Origin: Chitinophagia bacterium
Lineage (GTDB): Bacteria > Bacteroidota > Bacteroidia > Chitinophagales > Chitinophagaceae
DNA: 59,642 nt
Assembly: GCA_021324175.1 (NCBI GenBank)
Contig: JAJPJP010000377.1
Span: 1 to 59,642 of the forward strand
Direction of reading: 5' to 3'
The notes beneath the pieces are model-generated. The model was given only the letters and a program-made list of their open reading frames with translations, had not been told where the DNA came from and ran no database searches. The position numbers and the translations under genes were made by a program. Positions 1 to 9,244 of this stretch are shown in pieces (position 1 is the first letter of the stretch; every line of letters starts with the position of its first letter).

Positions 1-2778
1 AATGATCGAACTTCGAAGATATGGAGTGCGGCAAGCGGCCGGCTATTCGCGGACTTACGTTCGCATGTGCCCATGCCAACGCATGCGGCCATAAGCCCGG
101 ACGGACGGATAATTGTTGCCATCTACCAGGATAGCTTGGCGAGAGTCTGGGATGGCGGAGATGGTCGCCTCCTTCGATGTCTTTCGGGCCCTGTCAATCC
201 ATTGTCTCCGGTAGTTTTCAGCCCGGGCGGAAAATTTTTTTTGGTCGCGTCATGTTCCAACGACTGCCTCATCTACCGGTCAGGGGACTACCCCACCCCC
301 CAGCTGCTCCGCGGTCACACGGACTGGTTGACTTCGGCCGCCTTTAGCCCGGACGAAAAATATGTCGCTACCGGTTCCTGGGACAGTACGGTAAGGATTT
401 GGCAAATAGCCACCGGCAAATGCCTCAGAGCAATGCGCGGACAAAAGAACGTCGTCGCATCGGTTGCTTTTGACCCGGCGGGCCGCAGCGTCACGAGCGC
501 TTCCTGGGATCATACGGCGATGATTTGGAAATTGTCCGGCACACATTCTCCGTCCGTCCTGCGCGGTCACCGGGATGAGGTACGCAACGCCGCCTATAGT
601 CCCAACGGACTTTATGTGGTTACTTCTTCTTGGGACAGTACGGCAAAAATCTGGCTGTCCCGAACCGGCAAGCTGATCCATACGCTCAAAGGACATCGCG
701 ATTTTGTCAACGAGGCGGGGTTTAGTCCCGACGGAGCCAAGGTGTACACCGTCTCCATGGATGGCACAGCCAAAATCTGGGACCTCGTTAGTGGAAGATG
801 CATCCGGACGCTTTCGGGACATTCCCGCGCGGTTATACACGCGATCTTCAGTAAAGATTCCAAAAGAATTTATACTGCCTCCTGGGACAATACCATCAAG
901 ATCTGGGAGGTAAAAACCGGAAAGCTGCAGCAAAGCCTGGATTCCCATGAAGCGCCCCTGGAATCGATGGACATGGACCGCGAAGGCCGCGACCTGATCA
1001 GCGCCTCCGAAGATAACACCATAAAAAAATGGTCGGCTGTTTCCGGCTCCCTGCAATACAGTTTTTTCCCGGTCGACAGGGATGACTATCTCCTGATGGA
1101 CGGCAGGGGCCGCTATGATGGCACAGAAGGCGCCAGGCGCATGTTGTACTTTGCCTGCGGACCGAGACTGGAAGACCTCGAACAATTCAAGAACCTGATG
1201 TGGGAGCCCTCACTGGCCAAGAAATGCAACGGTTTAGATGAGGAACCGATTACCGCTTCGAGGCTATCGGACATCAAAGTCTGTAACTATTCACCCCTGG
1301 TCGAACAGTCTATGCGGGGTGATAGTGTCTTCGAGTTCAAAATCACCCCGGGAGCCGGAGGAGTAGGCAGGCTGGACCTCTGCGTAAACCGAAAACAGGT
1401 CGCAAGCTTTGAACCGCAAAATCTCCAAAAAGAAAACGGCTCCTTTTGGTTATCCGTTGACAGGAGGGCGGTCCAGGATTATTTTTTGCCGGGTGAGGAA
1501 AACACCGTCTATCTGAAAATTTCCACCCTGGACGGTCAAACCCTGACACGCGGAAATCCCATCGCATCAACAGCCGCCCCGCGCCCCGCTACCAGTGCGA
1601 ACGTTTACCTCGTCATCGCCGGAGTCAGCAAGTATAAAGGCAAGGACCTCCGGCTCAATTATGCAGCAAAAGATGCCGCTGATTTTTCGGCCGTCATCAC
1701 CGCTGCAGCAAGGAAACTCTTTGATATCGATGGTACCGAACATGTCCATCCCTATCTTTTTCTGACGGACAGCCTCGCCCGCCAGCCGCTTAAGCGAAAT
1801 ATCGCATCCGTCGTTGACACCATCTCCCGGCTGGCGCGCGCCCAGGATATCCTGCTGGTATTTTTTGCAGGTCATGGGTTGATGGAACCAAATAAAAAAA
1901 CTTATTATGTGCTGACCAGCGACGCGGCCGATTTCAATATTTCGGGGATCGAAGACCAGGTTGCCGTCAGCACGGATGAACTCAATCAGTGGAGTAGCCG
2001 GATTAAGGCAAACAAGCAGGTGCTGATCCTGGACGCTTGCAGCAGCGGCCAGGTGATCAGCAATTTGAGCACGCTGTTTAACCGCGGAGACGTTCCAGCC
2101 GATCAGCAACGGGCTCTTGAAGAGTTAAAAGATAAAACCGGGCTATATATCCTATGCGCATCGGCTTCAGGACAGGCTGCACGGGAATCGGGGCTGTACA
2201 ACCAGGGCCTTCTCACCTATGCCCTGCTTTCTGGTATCAAATTCGGAGAGGCCATGAAAAACGACAAATTTATAGACGTCAGCATGTGGTTCAATTTCGC
2301 CAGCCAGGAAGTCAGGAAACTGGCCAGGGAAGCGGGCTCCGATCAACAACCCCAAATTCTTGGCAGCGCGAGCTTTGACATCGGCATCGCTGATAATGAC
2401 ATCGTAAGCAGGATCAACCTGTTTTCCAAAAAAAAGATTTTCCTGCGGTCGCGATTCGTCGACGACGAGGTGCTTCTTACCGATGGGTTGAATTTTACCG
2501 GCGTGGTAGATCGCGAACTGAACAACCTGTCCGAAAAAGGCAGGGAAAGCCCGCTTGTCTTTGTGCCCGACAATGGCGCCGACAGCGCTTTTTCCCTGCA
2601 CGGCAAATACCAGGTGTTTGGAGACAGCGTCAGGATAAAAGTGTATCTCATCATGGGTCAGAAAAAACTCCTATATTCCTTTGAACAAAGGGGGCTGGTC
2701 AATGACCGCGATGAACTGGCGGCAGCCCTGGTTTCAAGAATCCGGAAATATATTGTCAATTTCACATTCAAAGAGTAA
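1..2778 (+). CDS. WD40-repeat caspase-like (peptidase C14) protein, 5' end cut by the window
   Basis: The open frame runs from the first base of the window (NDRTSKIWSAASG...) without a break, and those residues already form a WD40 blade, so the true start lies upstream; the ATG at 67 is internal. At least eight WD40 blades fill the first third of the visible protein, several ending in near-identical SWDxTxKIW motifs. A beta-rich linker follows, then a caspase-fold peptidase domain from about residue 513 (numbering from the ATG at 67) with catalytic His603 in FAGHG and Cys658 in LDACSSG. The last ~130 residues form a separate small domain with a GDSVRIKVYL strand pattern, possibly TolB-N/FlgO-like. 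The family cleaves proteins, usually after basic residues; the WD40 propeller probably binds a partner. The lipoprotein gene follows after 9 nt, suggesting an operon. Cell location is unknown because the N-terminus is missing. Confidence 0.9.
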   Translation, partial: NDRTSKIWSAASGRLFADLRSHVPMPTHAAISPDGRIIVAIYQDSLARVWDGGDGRLLRCLSGPVNPLSPVVFSPGGKFFLVASCSNDCLIYRSGDYPTPQLLRGHTDWLTSAAFSPDEKYVATGSWDSTVRIWQIATGKCLRAMRGQKNVVASVAFDPAGRSVTSASWDHTAMIWKLSGTHSPSVLRGHRDEVRNAAYSPNGLYVVTSSWDSTAKIWLSRTGKLIHTLKGHRDFVNEAGFSPDGAKVYTVSMDGTAKIWDLVSGRCIRTLSGHSRAVIHAIFSKDSKRIYTASWDNTIKIWEVKTGKLQQSLDSHEAPLESMDMDREGRDLISASEDNTIKKWSAVSGSLQYSFFPVDRDDYLLMDGRGRYDGTEGARRMLYFACGPRLEDLEQFKNLMWEPSLAKKCNGLDEEPITASRLSDIKVCNYSPLVEQSMRGDSVFEFKITPGAGGVGRLDLCVNRKQVASFEPQNLQKENGSFWLSVDRRAVQDYFLPGEENTVYLKISTLDGQTLTRGNPIASTAAPRPATSANVYLVIAGVSKYKGKDLRLNYAAKDAADFSAVITAAARKLFDIDGTEHVHPYLFLTDSLARQPLKRNIASVVDTISRLARAQDILLVFFAGHGLMEPNKKTYYVLTSDAADFNISGIEDQVAVSTDELNQWSSRIKANKQVLILDACSSGQVISNLSTLFNRGDVPADQQRALEELKDKTGLYILCASASGQAARESGLYNQGLLTYALLSGIKFGEAMKNDKFIDVSMWFNFASQEVRKLAREAGSDQQPQILGSASFDIGIADNDIVSRINLFSKKKIFLRSRFVDDEVLLTDGLNFTGVVDRELNNLSEKGRESPLVFVPDNGADSAFSLHGKYQVFGDSVRIKVYLIMGQKKLLYSFEQRGLVNDRDELAAALVSRIRKYIVNFTFKE

Positions 2779-2787
2779 ACGCCATTC

Positions 2788-3762
2788 GTGAAAACACCCC
2801 TCATTTTTTTGAATCCTCTCGGTCTTGCCATGGCCATCTCCCTTGCTTCATGTGCCGGCTCCCCTTTTGGGTCCGCCGTAAATAGCGAGCGGTTACATAT
2901 GAAAATTAAGGAACAAAAAAATGTCATCGTCGCAGATCAGCTTAAATCACAAAAGGTCCTGACGATGGATGAAAGGGCAGAGGCCGATAAGGACGCCCCG
3001 CGCGGGCCGCTGGCGACGATGTCGGTGGATGTGATTTCGCTTGCCACGGATGCGATCAAGAACATCATCGCCAATGATAAAAAACGATATAATGCTTCGT
3101 ATTCCTTCGGTCTTACTGATCTTTATTTTTATGACCAGTTGTCCAACGAGGGGGCTTTTGACCCTGTGGGCATGCAGTTCAGCGGATTTCGGATTTTCCG
3201 GACATTTAAAAACGCCGCGGGCGATGAAGACACGGCCCTTGCGGCAGACTTTGGGCTGGATACCACCAACAGCTATGAAATCATCAACAATTCCAGTTTT
3301 CATCTTAAGCTAAGGGATTTTCATCTCCGGTTTGCCAAGGCAAAAATTCCGAAAGGAGGAGACAACAAATTAAACCTCGATTTTGAAATTACATTTCTCA
3401 CCTCCTATGTCAATAGCCAGGGTCTCATCTTTGACAGTGCCGTGCTTGGAAAATTTTACCTGTTCGTTCGCAACGCGCCTCTCGACAGCAGCAGCCCGGG
3501 CTATGCCGGATATTATGCGAGCATGAAGGACTCTTCGCTCACCGGCAGGTCCTTCATCATTCCAAGATCCTTTGGATACCACCGCGAACCCGACGGGCAA
3601 ACCAAGCCCAGTTATAGCCGTGGTCAATATTCGATTGAAATCAAGGTGAAGGAAAGTTCAAAAAATAGATTTGTCAACAAAGTACTCCTCGAAAATGCCA
3701 ATATCATTATCGACGCCGGGGGAAGCAGCCTGAAAGCGGCGCCGGTGTTAAAAAAACTTTGA
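2788..3762 (+). CDS. putative lipoprotein of unknown function
   Basis: A 324-residue protein starting at GTG 2788, 9 nt after the stop of the WD40-caspase gene, so probably co-transcribed with it. The N-terminus is hydrophobic and ends in a lipobox LASC with Cys22, indicating export and lipid anchoring. The mature part is mostly polar and beta-rich, with no membrane segment, catalytic motif or repeat that I recognise. Residues ~60-100 carry a short helical stretch before the beta-rich body. The tight pairing with an exported or envelope-associated protease suggests a partner, inhibitor or substrate, but that is inference. The gene ends 3 nt from the convergent patatin stop, leaving no room for a separate terminator. 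Confidence 0.7.
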   Translation: MKTPLIFLNPLGLAMAISLASCAGSPFGSAVNSERLHMKIKEQKNVIVADQLKSQKVLTMDERAEADKDAPRGPLATMSVDVISLATDAIKNIIANDKKRYNASYSFGLTDLYFYDQLSNEGAFDPVGMQFSGFRIFRTFKNAAGDEDTALAADFGLDTTNSYEIINNSSFHLKLRDFHLRFAKAKIPKGGDNKLNLDFEITFLTSYVNSQGLIFDSAVLGKFYLFVRNAPLDSSSPGYAGYYASMKDSSLTGRSFIIPRSFGYHREPDGQTKPSYSRGQYSIEIKVKESSKNRFVNKVLLENANIIIDAGGSSLKAAPVLKKL

Positions 3763-3765
3763 CCG

Positions 3766-5274
3766 TCAGGCAGGGTGCGCCGCAGCGGGTTGCTTGATGG
3801 GATCTGTTTTGGTGCTCTTGTCCAAGGTGATTTTCATTTGAATCCGGTCCTGCTGGTATTTTGGCCAGTCAAAGCTCATGAGAAAGTCACAGGCGGCCTG
3901 TGCACCCCTGATAAACATCTTAAGTTTTTCCTGGTCAGATACAAAAAAATTGAGCCAGTTAAACTCGAAGAGGGGAATCTTTCCAATGCCTTTTTTGAAC
4001 ACATTGTTTTTGATGAGAAAATCCTTATCGTAATAATAGCGGATGGTATTGAACAGCTTTCCCAGGTAAATCGTAAAACTCCAGGGAGCAATTTCAGTCT
4101 TGTTATCCTGGCGACTGGGATCTTCATCCTCCAGGTCGATGCCCCAGGAAGGCAGCCTGGGCTCGACCACACGCGGGTTATAAAATATATTGATAGGGAA
4201 ATTCGAAAGCATGCCCCCGTCAATAAACCGGGCTATGGCTGGTATTTCCTGGTCATCGCCAAAATGTTCTTGCCACGCATTGCGGATGGACTCGCTGGAC
4301 GTGTCAATGTTGTCGATAACATGTGATTCGAAAAAAATGGGGATAGACATGGAGGCCCGTACAAAATGGGCGGGGTGCAGGTCATCCACCCTCTCCCTGA
4401 AAAGATTGGCCATTTTGGGAAACTCGACCTTGTTTTCCGAAACCAGCTCCGATGTGATAATGGTGATATCGCCCGCCAGCGTATCGGCGTTCTGCGTGGC
4501 TGGGTTTCTCACGTTCAAATGCGGTATGGCGGACGCTTTTTCATTGAGTGCGGTAACCGTCGAAACCCCGTTTTCATCCATGATCTTTTTCATCCACTCG
4601 AAAAAGAAATTCCCCGGGTTCACCCCATGCCCGCTTTGCCGCAGGCTTCGGAAAAGGTGATTTAAGTACAGGATAAACGCTCCCATGGCGATCAAATGGA
4701 TGATGGTGAGTGCCACGCAAACAGGCAGGAGGATCCGCGCCCACTCCATAGCCCGAAAGGAAATCATGATCATGTCCAGGCACACGAGCGCAATGAGCCA
4801 GATGAGGAGGCCGTCGAAAAACTCCTTAAGGTTGGTCTCAAATTTCTTGTTGGTGATAAAATTCCTGATCAGCCAGCGGATAACCGGCGGTCCGTCCACG
4901 AGGTCAAAAAAATTCAGGTCGCAGAGATGTTTCAGAATCTTTTCCGATTTGGGTTCCTCTTTCTTTCCGATCACGACAATCAGTGAGGTATTGATGGCCC
5001 CGGCGCTGGTTCCCGCCATGCGCAAAAAGCGGATGCCGGCCTGTTCCAGAATATAGGTATAACCAACCAGGGAGACGCCCAACACGCCGCCGCCCTTTTG
5101 AACCAGGTTTACATATTGATGACCGTAATCATCCAGCGTGTCCGAGATAAACAGGTTTTCAAAGTTCTCCCCGAATTTGTTTTTAAGTTGGCTGATGCAT
5201 GCGGTCACATCCGGGTGTCGTAAAAAATCCTCCGTTGTCAGGGCGGGCTGATCAGGTTTGGCAGTTTTAATCAT
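3766..5274 (-). CDS. patatin-like phospholipase with an internal transmembrane hairpin
   Basis: A 502-residue protein. The patatin hallmarks are all visible: the glycine-rich oxyanion segment KGGGVLG (about residues 60-66), the nucleophile elbow GTSAG with Ser90, and the DGG motif with catalytic Asp352. The family hydrolyses acyl esters of membrane phospholipids with a Ser-Asp dyad. Unusually, two strongly hydrophobic stretches (about residues 155-175 and 182-205) sit between the nucleophile and the Asp, which would place the enzyme at the inner membrane. There is no signal peptide. The gene lies on the opposite strand between two caspase-like protease units and is divergent from the CHASE2 gene (about 70 nt between start codons). 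A role in membrane remodelling or damage triggered by neighbouring genes is possible but unproven. Confidence 0.88.
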   Translation of the reverse strand: MIKTAKPDQPALTTEDFLRHPDVTACISQLKNKFGENFENLFISDTLDDYGHQYVNLVQKGGGVLGVSLVGYTYILEQAGIRFLRMAGTSAGAINTSLIVVIGKKEEPKSEKILKHLCDLNFFDLVDGPPVIRWLIRNFITNKKFETNLKEFFDGLLIWLIALVCLDMIMISFRAMEWARILLPVCVALTIIHLIAMGAFILYLNHLFRSLRQSGHGVNPGNFFFEWMKKIMDENGVSTVTALNEKASAIPHLNVRNPATQNADTLAGDITIITSELVSENKVEFPKMANLFRERVDDLHPAHFVRASMSIPIFFESHVIDNIDTSSESIRNAWQEHFGDDQEIPAIARFIDGGMLSNFPINIFYNPRVVEPRLPSWGIDLEDEDPSRQDNKTEIAPWSFTIYLGKLFNTIRYYYDKDFLIKNNVFKKGIGKIPLFEFNWLNFFVSDQEKLKMFIRGAQAACDFLMSFDWPKYQQDRIQMKITLDKSTKTDPIKQPAAAHPA

Positions 5275-5297
5275 GGCAGTTTGGAAACCTGAATTTT

Positions 5298-5305
5298 TAC
5301 TTTTG
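5298..5305 (+). promoter_or_regulatory. candidate -7 element upstream of the CHASE2 gene
   Basis: TACTTTTG matches the Bacteroidota -7 consensus TAnnTTTG and lies 39 nt before the start codon. A TTTG at 5280-5283 is only 14 nt upstream, short of the usual ~19 nt spacing, so the -33 box is doubtful. Confidence 0.3.
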
Positions 5306-5344
5306 TTATACCGGGACCCGATTTATAATTTACTTTTATAATTT

Positions 5345-6547
5345 ATGGGCGCCAGAAAGATTCTAAAGCCTGTCAGGACAAGCCAAGTCATCCTTTCCTG
5401 CATCAGCGGTCTGGTAGTGCTCGTCATAACCCTGATTTATCAAAACTTTGATTATACTATTTCAGCAGAGGATGCTTTTATTTCCAAATTTTCCTACTGG
5501 AAATTTAAAATCTTTTCGCGAATTCCGAAAAAGAACGCCGATTTTGTTTTTATCAATACCGGCCGGGATCTCGCGCTGGTAGATGATACGGCAAGCGCCG
5601 GCAATATTGTGATCAGCGACCGCGAGAAACTCTGGCGACTTTTGCATTTCATCAATGCGCAGGCGACAAAGCCCGCTTTCACCGTCATCGATTTGCAGTT
5701 TTATTACCCCTATAGCATCTCGCCGCATATTGATACGCTTATACAGCAGGAACTTGACGGCAATGCCAATACGCTCATTGCGATCCTGCCGCGGCCCGGG
5801 AACCTGACAGAATATATGCTCCCACTCTACCGTTGCAAGTACGGGTTTTCCGAATATGGGACATATGGGTCGGGCTTCAACAAGTTTCGCATTTTCAACC
5901 GGGAAAATATTCACTCGATACCCGTCCTCCTCGATGAAATGCTCAGCCATTCAGTCTACAAAGACCACGGTCTTTTTTCGACCTGCGACGGCCATTTGTG
6001 CATGTCGGATATCTGGCCCAGTTATTATCTCAACGATCAGGCGCTTGAAAACAACCAGTACCTGCCTTACGCCCAGTACTATACCCTCGGCGACCTGCTC
6101 ACGGGCATCCGGTACTCCCCCGGCGCATTCGCAAAAAATCTGGCAGGAAAAATTATTATGATCGGGAATTTCGAGCTCGACAACCATAGCACCGCGATCG
6201 GCGTTTTGCCCGGTTCAGTCATTGTGGCTGACATCTATCTTTCGTTGCTTAACCAGCACCATTTTGTTAATTATTGGTTTTTAGTGATTTGCTGGGTAGT
6301 ATTCTCAGGGCTAAGTTGGCTTTCCTGGTTCAGCAAAGTGCCGGAATTAAAGATCCGGCTGAATTTTATTTTTTCGCCTCATCTGGTCAATCTCATAAAA
6401 ACGTATATTTCATATTTCGGTTCGATGTTCTTTTTGTCGCTCATTGCCATGTTCTTTTTCAACATGCAGATCGCGCTTTTCCTGCCAAGTTTTATTTTTT
6501 CCCTTATCGAATATTTCAGGCAAAAAAGATACCTTCCGAAAAAATAA
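5345..6547 (+). CDS. stand-alone CHASE2-like membrane sensor protein
   Basis: A 400-residue protein with one N-terminal membrane segment (about residues 13-33), a large extracytoplasmic domain (about 40-300) and at least two C-terminal membrane segments (about 305-330 and 350-390) ending in a short basic tail. The extracytoplasmic part ends in the CHASE2 signature: LAGKIIMIGN, then an acidic/histidine stretch, then PGSVIVADIYLSLL. CHASE2 domains sense unidentified ligands and normally feed a kinase, cyclase or protease effector in the same polypeptide; here no output domain is present. The gene lies between the patatin and the TPR-caspase, reading toward the latter with 85 nt between them, so it may signal to separate effector proteins. 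The family assignment rests on the pattern and topology. Confidence 0.72.
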   Translation: MGARKILKPVRTSQVILSCISGLVVLVITLIYQNFDYTISAEDAFISKFSYWKFKIFSRIPKKNADFVFINTGRDLALVDDTASAGNIVISDREKLWRLLHFINAQATKPAFTVIDLQFYYPYSISPHIDTLIQQELDGNANTLIAILPRPGNLTEYMLPLYRCKYGFSEYGTYGSGFNKFRIFNRENIHSIPVLLDEMLSHSVYKDHGLFSTCDGHLCMSDIWPSYYLNDQALENNQYLPYAQYYTLGDLLTGIRYSPGAFAKNLAGKIIMIGNFELDNHSTAIGVLPGSVIVADIYLSLLNQHHFVNYWFLVICWVVFSGLSWLSWFSKVPELKIRLNFIFSPHLVNLIKTYISYFGSMFFLSLIAMFFFNMQIALFLPSFIFSLIEYFRQKRYLPKK

Positions 6548-6560
6548 ATTCGGATTAGCG

Positions 6561-6593
6561 TTTGGACCGGACCCTGGATTTATTTTAACTTTA
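6561..6593 (+). promoter_or_regulatory. candidate Bacteroidota-type promoter for the TPR-caspase gene
   Basis: TTTG at 6561-6564 and TAACTTTA at 6586-6593 resemble the -33 (TTTG) and -7 (TAnnTTTG) elements, with 21 nt between them. The start codon is 39 nt downstream at 6633. Confidence 0.45.
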
Positions 6594-6632
6594 AATGGCG
6601 AGATGCGGCCTGACGACTGACTTATTTGCACT

Positions 6633-9239
6633 ATGAGACGCTCGATATTCCTACTTGCTTTGACCGGCTGGTTTTTTGCGCGGGCGCAGAATCCGGATCT
6701 GGATAAAAAGATCCAGGAATTGTCCGCTGCCATCCAGACCAACAGCGGCAATGTGGGAGCATACATTGCCCGCAGCCAGGCCTATGCCGATAAAGGAGCC
6801 TACCAGGCCTCCGAATTGGATTGCCAGGCAGGACTCATGCTTGATCCCAAAAATCATGTGCTTTGGAGGAATCTTGGATATGCACACTACATGCAGAGTA
6901 AGTTTGACTCCTCGGTTGCTGACTACAAAAAGGCCCTGCGCATCGCACCCCGCGACACGATTGCCTGGAGGGGCCTCGGGTTGGCTTATTACTACAAAAA
7001 AGAGTATGATTCATCCATCAAAATGTTTGATAAGGCAATATCCCTGGACGAAAAATATGTCGAAGCGTATGCAGGCAGGGCAAGTTCTGAACTGGCCTAC
7101 GACAAACCGGACAACAACCAGCTGGCCCTTCAGGACTATGACCGGATGATTCAGCTCGCCCCGAACCGGGAATTAGGGTGGTATTACCGGGCCTGGCTTT
7201 ATAACCGCATGCATCAATACGATCATGCCATTGCCGATGCCCGCCAGGCCCTTGCCCTGAATCCCAGATATAGCTATGCATGGCATGAATTAGCACTCGC
7301 CTATTATAACAAAGCAGATTATGTCACAGCCACACGGTTTTTTAGTGAGTGTCTCAAGTACGATTCCTCCAACTATGATGTATGGAACTTCCAGGGGTAT
7401 TGCTATTTAGATGATAAAAAATATGATTCCGCTCTTTGGAGTTACCGGAAGATGATTTCCATGCAGCCCTCAAATCCCGCGGGATTGTACTGGGCAGCCA
7501 GGGTTTACAGCACGAAGAACAACAATGATTCAGCCATGGTTTTGCTCAATGCGGCGCTGCAAATAAACGCGGACTACGCGGATGCCCTGAATTACCGCGG
7601 GTGGCTTTATTATAAAGCAGGCAAATTTGATTCTGCAATTTCGGACTACGAAAGGATCCTTAGCGGCGATTCCCGTAATGCCCTGGTTTGGAGCAATTTG
7701 GGAATCGTCCATTACACACAGGGTAAGTACGGCCTGGCCATTAGCGACTGCAAGGAAGCGCTAAAAATAGATTCATTGAATGCCGGGTACACGACAAATC
7801 TTATCGTCGACTATATGGCTGACCAGAAGTACGACAAGGCTTACGGATTGTTTCAGTATTACCGCGAGAAAAAGCTTAACGGTTATGCCGACGGAATTTC
7901 CAGCTATTATTTTGTCAAAAAGTATATTGCTTCTGCGGAGTTTCTGCAGAGCGAAGACTATGACCACGCGCTTCCTTCCCTTCAAACTGCCCTGACAGAA
8001 TATAAGAGAGCAGATACCGCCCGGGATAGCAGCCCCTATGTCTACAGCATGTATTCCAATGTGCTGGCCACGCTGGCTTTTGTTTACCAGCAAACCGGGG
8101 ACAAGGAAAAGGCTTTGGAATATTACAAGAAATCAGACATTGTCGGGCTCGCAAAGGACTTGCAGAAATCAAAGATCCAGCGCCTGCAGGATGATTTGAG
8201 CCGCAGCAAAGCCATCGCCGACAAGGGTCCGCAGATACAGCTCCTGTCTCCAGCCATCGTCCAGGGCAATACCGTCAGCGCTGAAGGTGACGGAAAGTTA
8301 TTTGTCAGCGGCACCGTGCAAAGTGAAATGGGAATTGACTGGCTGCGTATCAATGGTAACAACGTGACTGTCCAGACCAATGGATATTTTTCTGCAAATC
8401 TAACCGGTGACCTGAAGAGCTTTGTGATCCAGGCAGAAGATAAAGATGGCCGTATCAGCTCGCAGAATTTCCAAATCCAGCAGGGAGCCACCTCCGTGCA
8501 AGATTCAATTCCCGGCGTGGCATCAGGCCCGCGGCCGGTATTTCATGCGGTGTTGATTGCCTGCAGCAACTATGCCGGAGACAAGTGGTCAAAACTTCCT
8601 TCCACTATCGACGAAGCCAATTCCTATAAGGCGTTGCTGACAGCAAATTATGGATTTGACAAAAAGAATATTTTGGAATTGTATGACAAAGGCGGGCACG
8701 ATATACTGGCTTCGCTCAGCTCAAAACTTGAATCCCTGAATGAAAATGATAACCTGGTCGTCCTTTTTGCAGGGCACGGGACTTATCGCGGCGACGGCAA
8801 CGACCGGATTGGCTATTGGGTACCCCTCAATGCGAACGACCCGCTGGACTATATCTCTAATATCAAACTCACTGAACTGATCATCGGCTGCCGGGCAAAG
8901 CATATCCTGTTGTTATCAGATGCCTGCTACAGTTCCGCGATGAGGGGCGATGAAAATGGTGACGACAATGCCGGGGCTACGCAGAAATATGAATTCAATC
9001 TGAAAAGCAGACAGGTGCTCACCAGTGGAGGCTTGGAGAAAGTGCCTGGCAACAGCATTTTTATTCATATGGTTGAAAAAGTCCTCCGACAGAATGACCA
9101 AAAATACCTTTCCGTTAAAGAGCTATATAGCCTTATTTTCAGCGCCGTCAGAAACCAGACCAATAACGAACCCGAATTGAATATTTTTGGAACCAATGGA
9201 AACGAGGGCGGACAGTTTTATTTTATTCGCACCAATTGA
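6633..9239 (+). CDS. exported TPR-repeat caspase-like (peptidase C14) protein
   Basis: An 868-residue protein. The first ~20 residues (basic start, hydrophobic LLALTGWFF core, ARAQ end) form a signal peptide, so the enzyme should act outside the cytoplasm. About ten tetratricopeptide repeats follow (residues ~20-400; recurring Y..A..D....L.L.P pattern), then a helical linker. Next is an Ig-like beta-sandwich (about 530-625; VSGTVQSEMGIDWLRING pattern). The C-terminal caspase domain (about 640-868) has catalytic His715 in FAGHG and Cys765 in SDACYSS. TPRs probably recruit partners, and the enzyme would cleave proteins in the periplasm or at the outer membrane. The next gene starts 5 nt after the stop, so they are likely one operon. 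The domain logic mirrors the WD40-caspase upstream, with a different scaffold. Confidence 0.92.
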   Translation: MRRSIFLLALTGWFFARAQNPDLDKKIQELSAAIQTNSGNVGAYIARSQAYADKGAYQASELDCQAGLMLDPKNHVLWRNLGYAHYMQSKFDSSVADYKKALRIAPRDTIAWRGLGLAYYYKKEYDSSIKMFDKAISLDEKYVEAYAGRASSELAYDKPDNNQLALQDYDRMIQLAPNRELGWYYRAWLYNRMHQYDHAIADARQALALNPRYSYAWHELALAYYNKADYVTATRFFSECLKYDSSNYDVWNFQGYCYLDDKKYDSALWSYRKMISMQPSNPAGLYWAARVYSTKNNNDSAMVLLNAALQINADYADALNYRGWLYYKAGKFDSAISDYERILSGDSRNALVWSNLGIVHYTQGKYGLAISDCKEALKIDSLNAGYTTNLIVDYMADQKYDKAYGLFQYYREKKLNGYADGISSYYFVKKYIASAEFLQSEDYDHALPSLQTALTEYKRADTARDSSPYVYSMYSNVLATLAFVYQQTGDKEKALEYYKKSDIVGLAKDLQKSKIQRLQDDLSRSKAIADKGPQIQLLSPAIVQGNTVSAEGDGKLFVSGTVQSEMGIDWLRINGNNVTVQTNGYFSANLTGDLKSFVIQAEDKDGRISSQNFQIQQGATSVQDSIPGVASGPRPVFHAVLIACSNYAGDKWSKLPSTIDEANSYKALLTANYGFDKKNILELYDKGGHDILASLSSKLESLNENDNLVVLFAGHGTYRGDGNDRIGYWVPLNANDPLDYISNIKLTELIIGCRAKHILLLSDACYSSAMRGDENGDDNAGATQKYEFNLKSRQVLTSGGLEKVPGNSIFIHMVEKVLRQNDQKYLSVKELYSLIFSAVRNQTNNEPELNIFGTNGNEGGQFYFIRTN

Positions 9240-9244
9240 ACTGC

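Noticed and set aside
280-1185. 301-residue open frame antisense to the WD40-caspase
   Set aside because: It lies wholly inside the real gene on the other strand, the translation shows no fold or motif, and the sense strand encodes clear WD40 blades.
6633-9239. Type IX secretion C-terminal sorting domain on the exported caspase
   Set aside because: The C-terminus ends with the caspase fold and shows no sorting-domain pattern; ordinary Sec export fits better.
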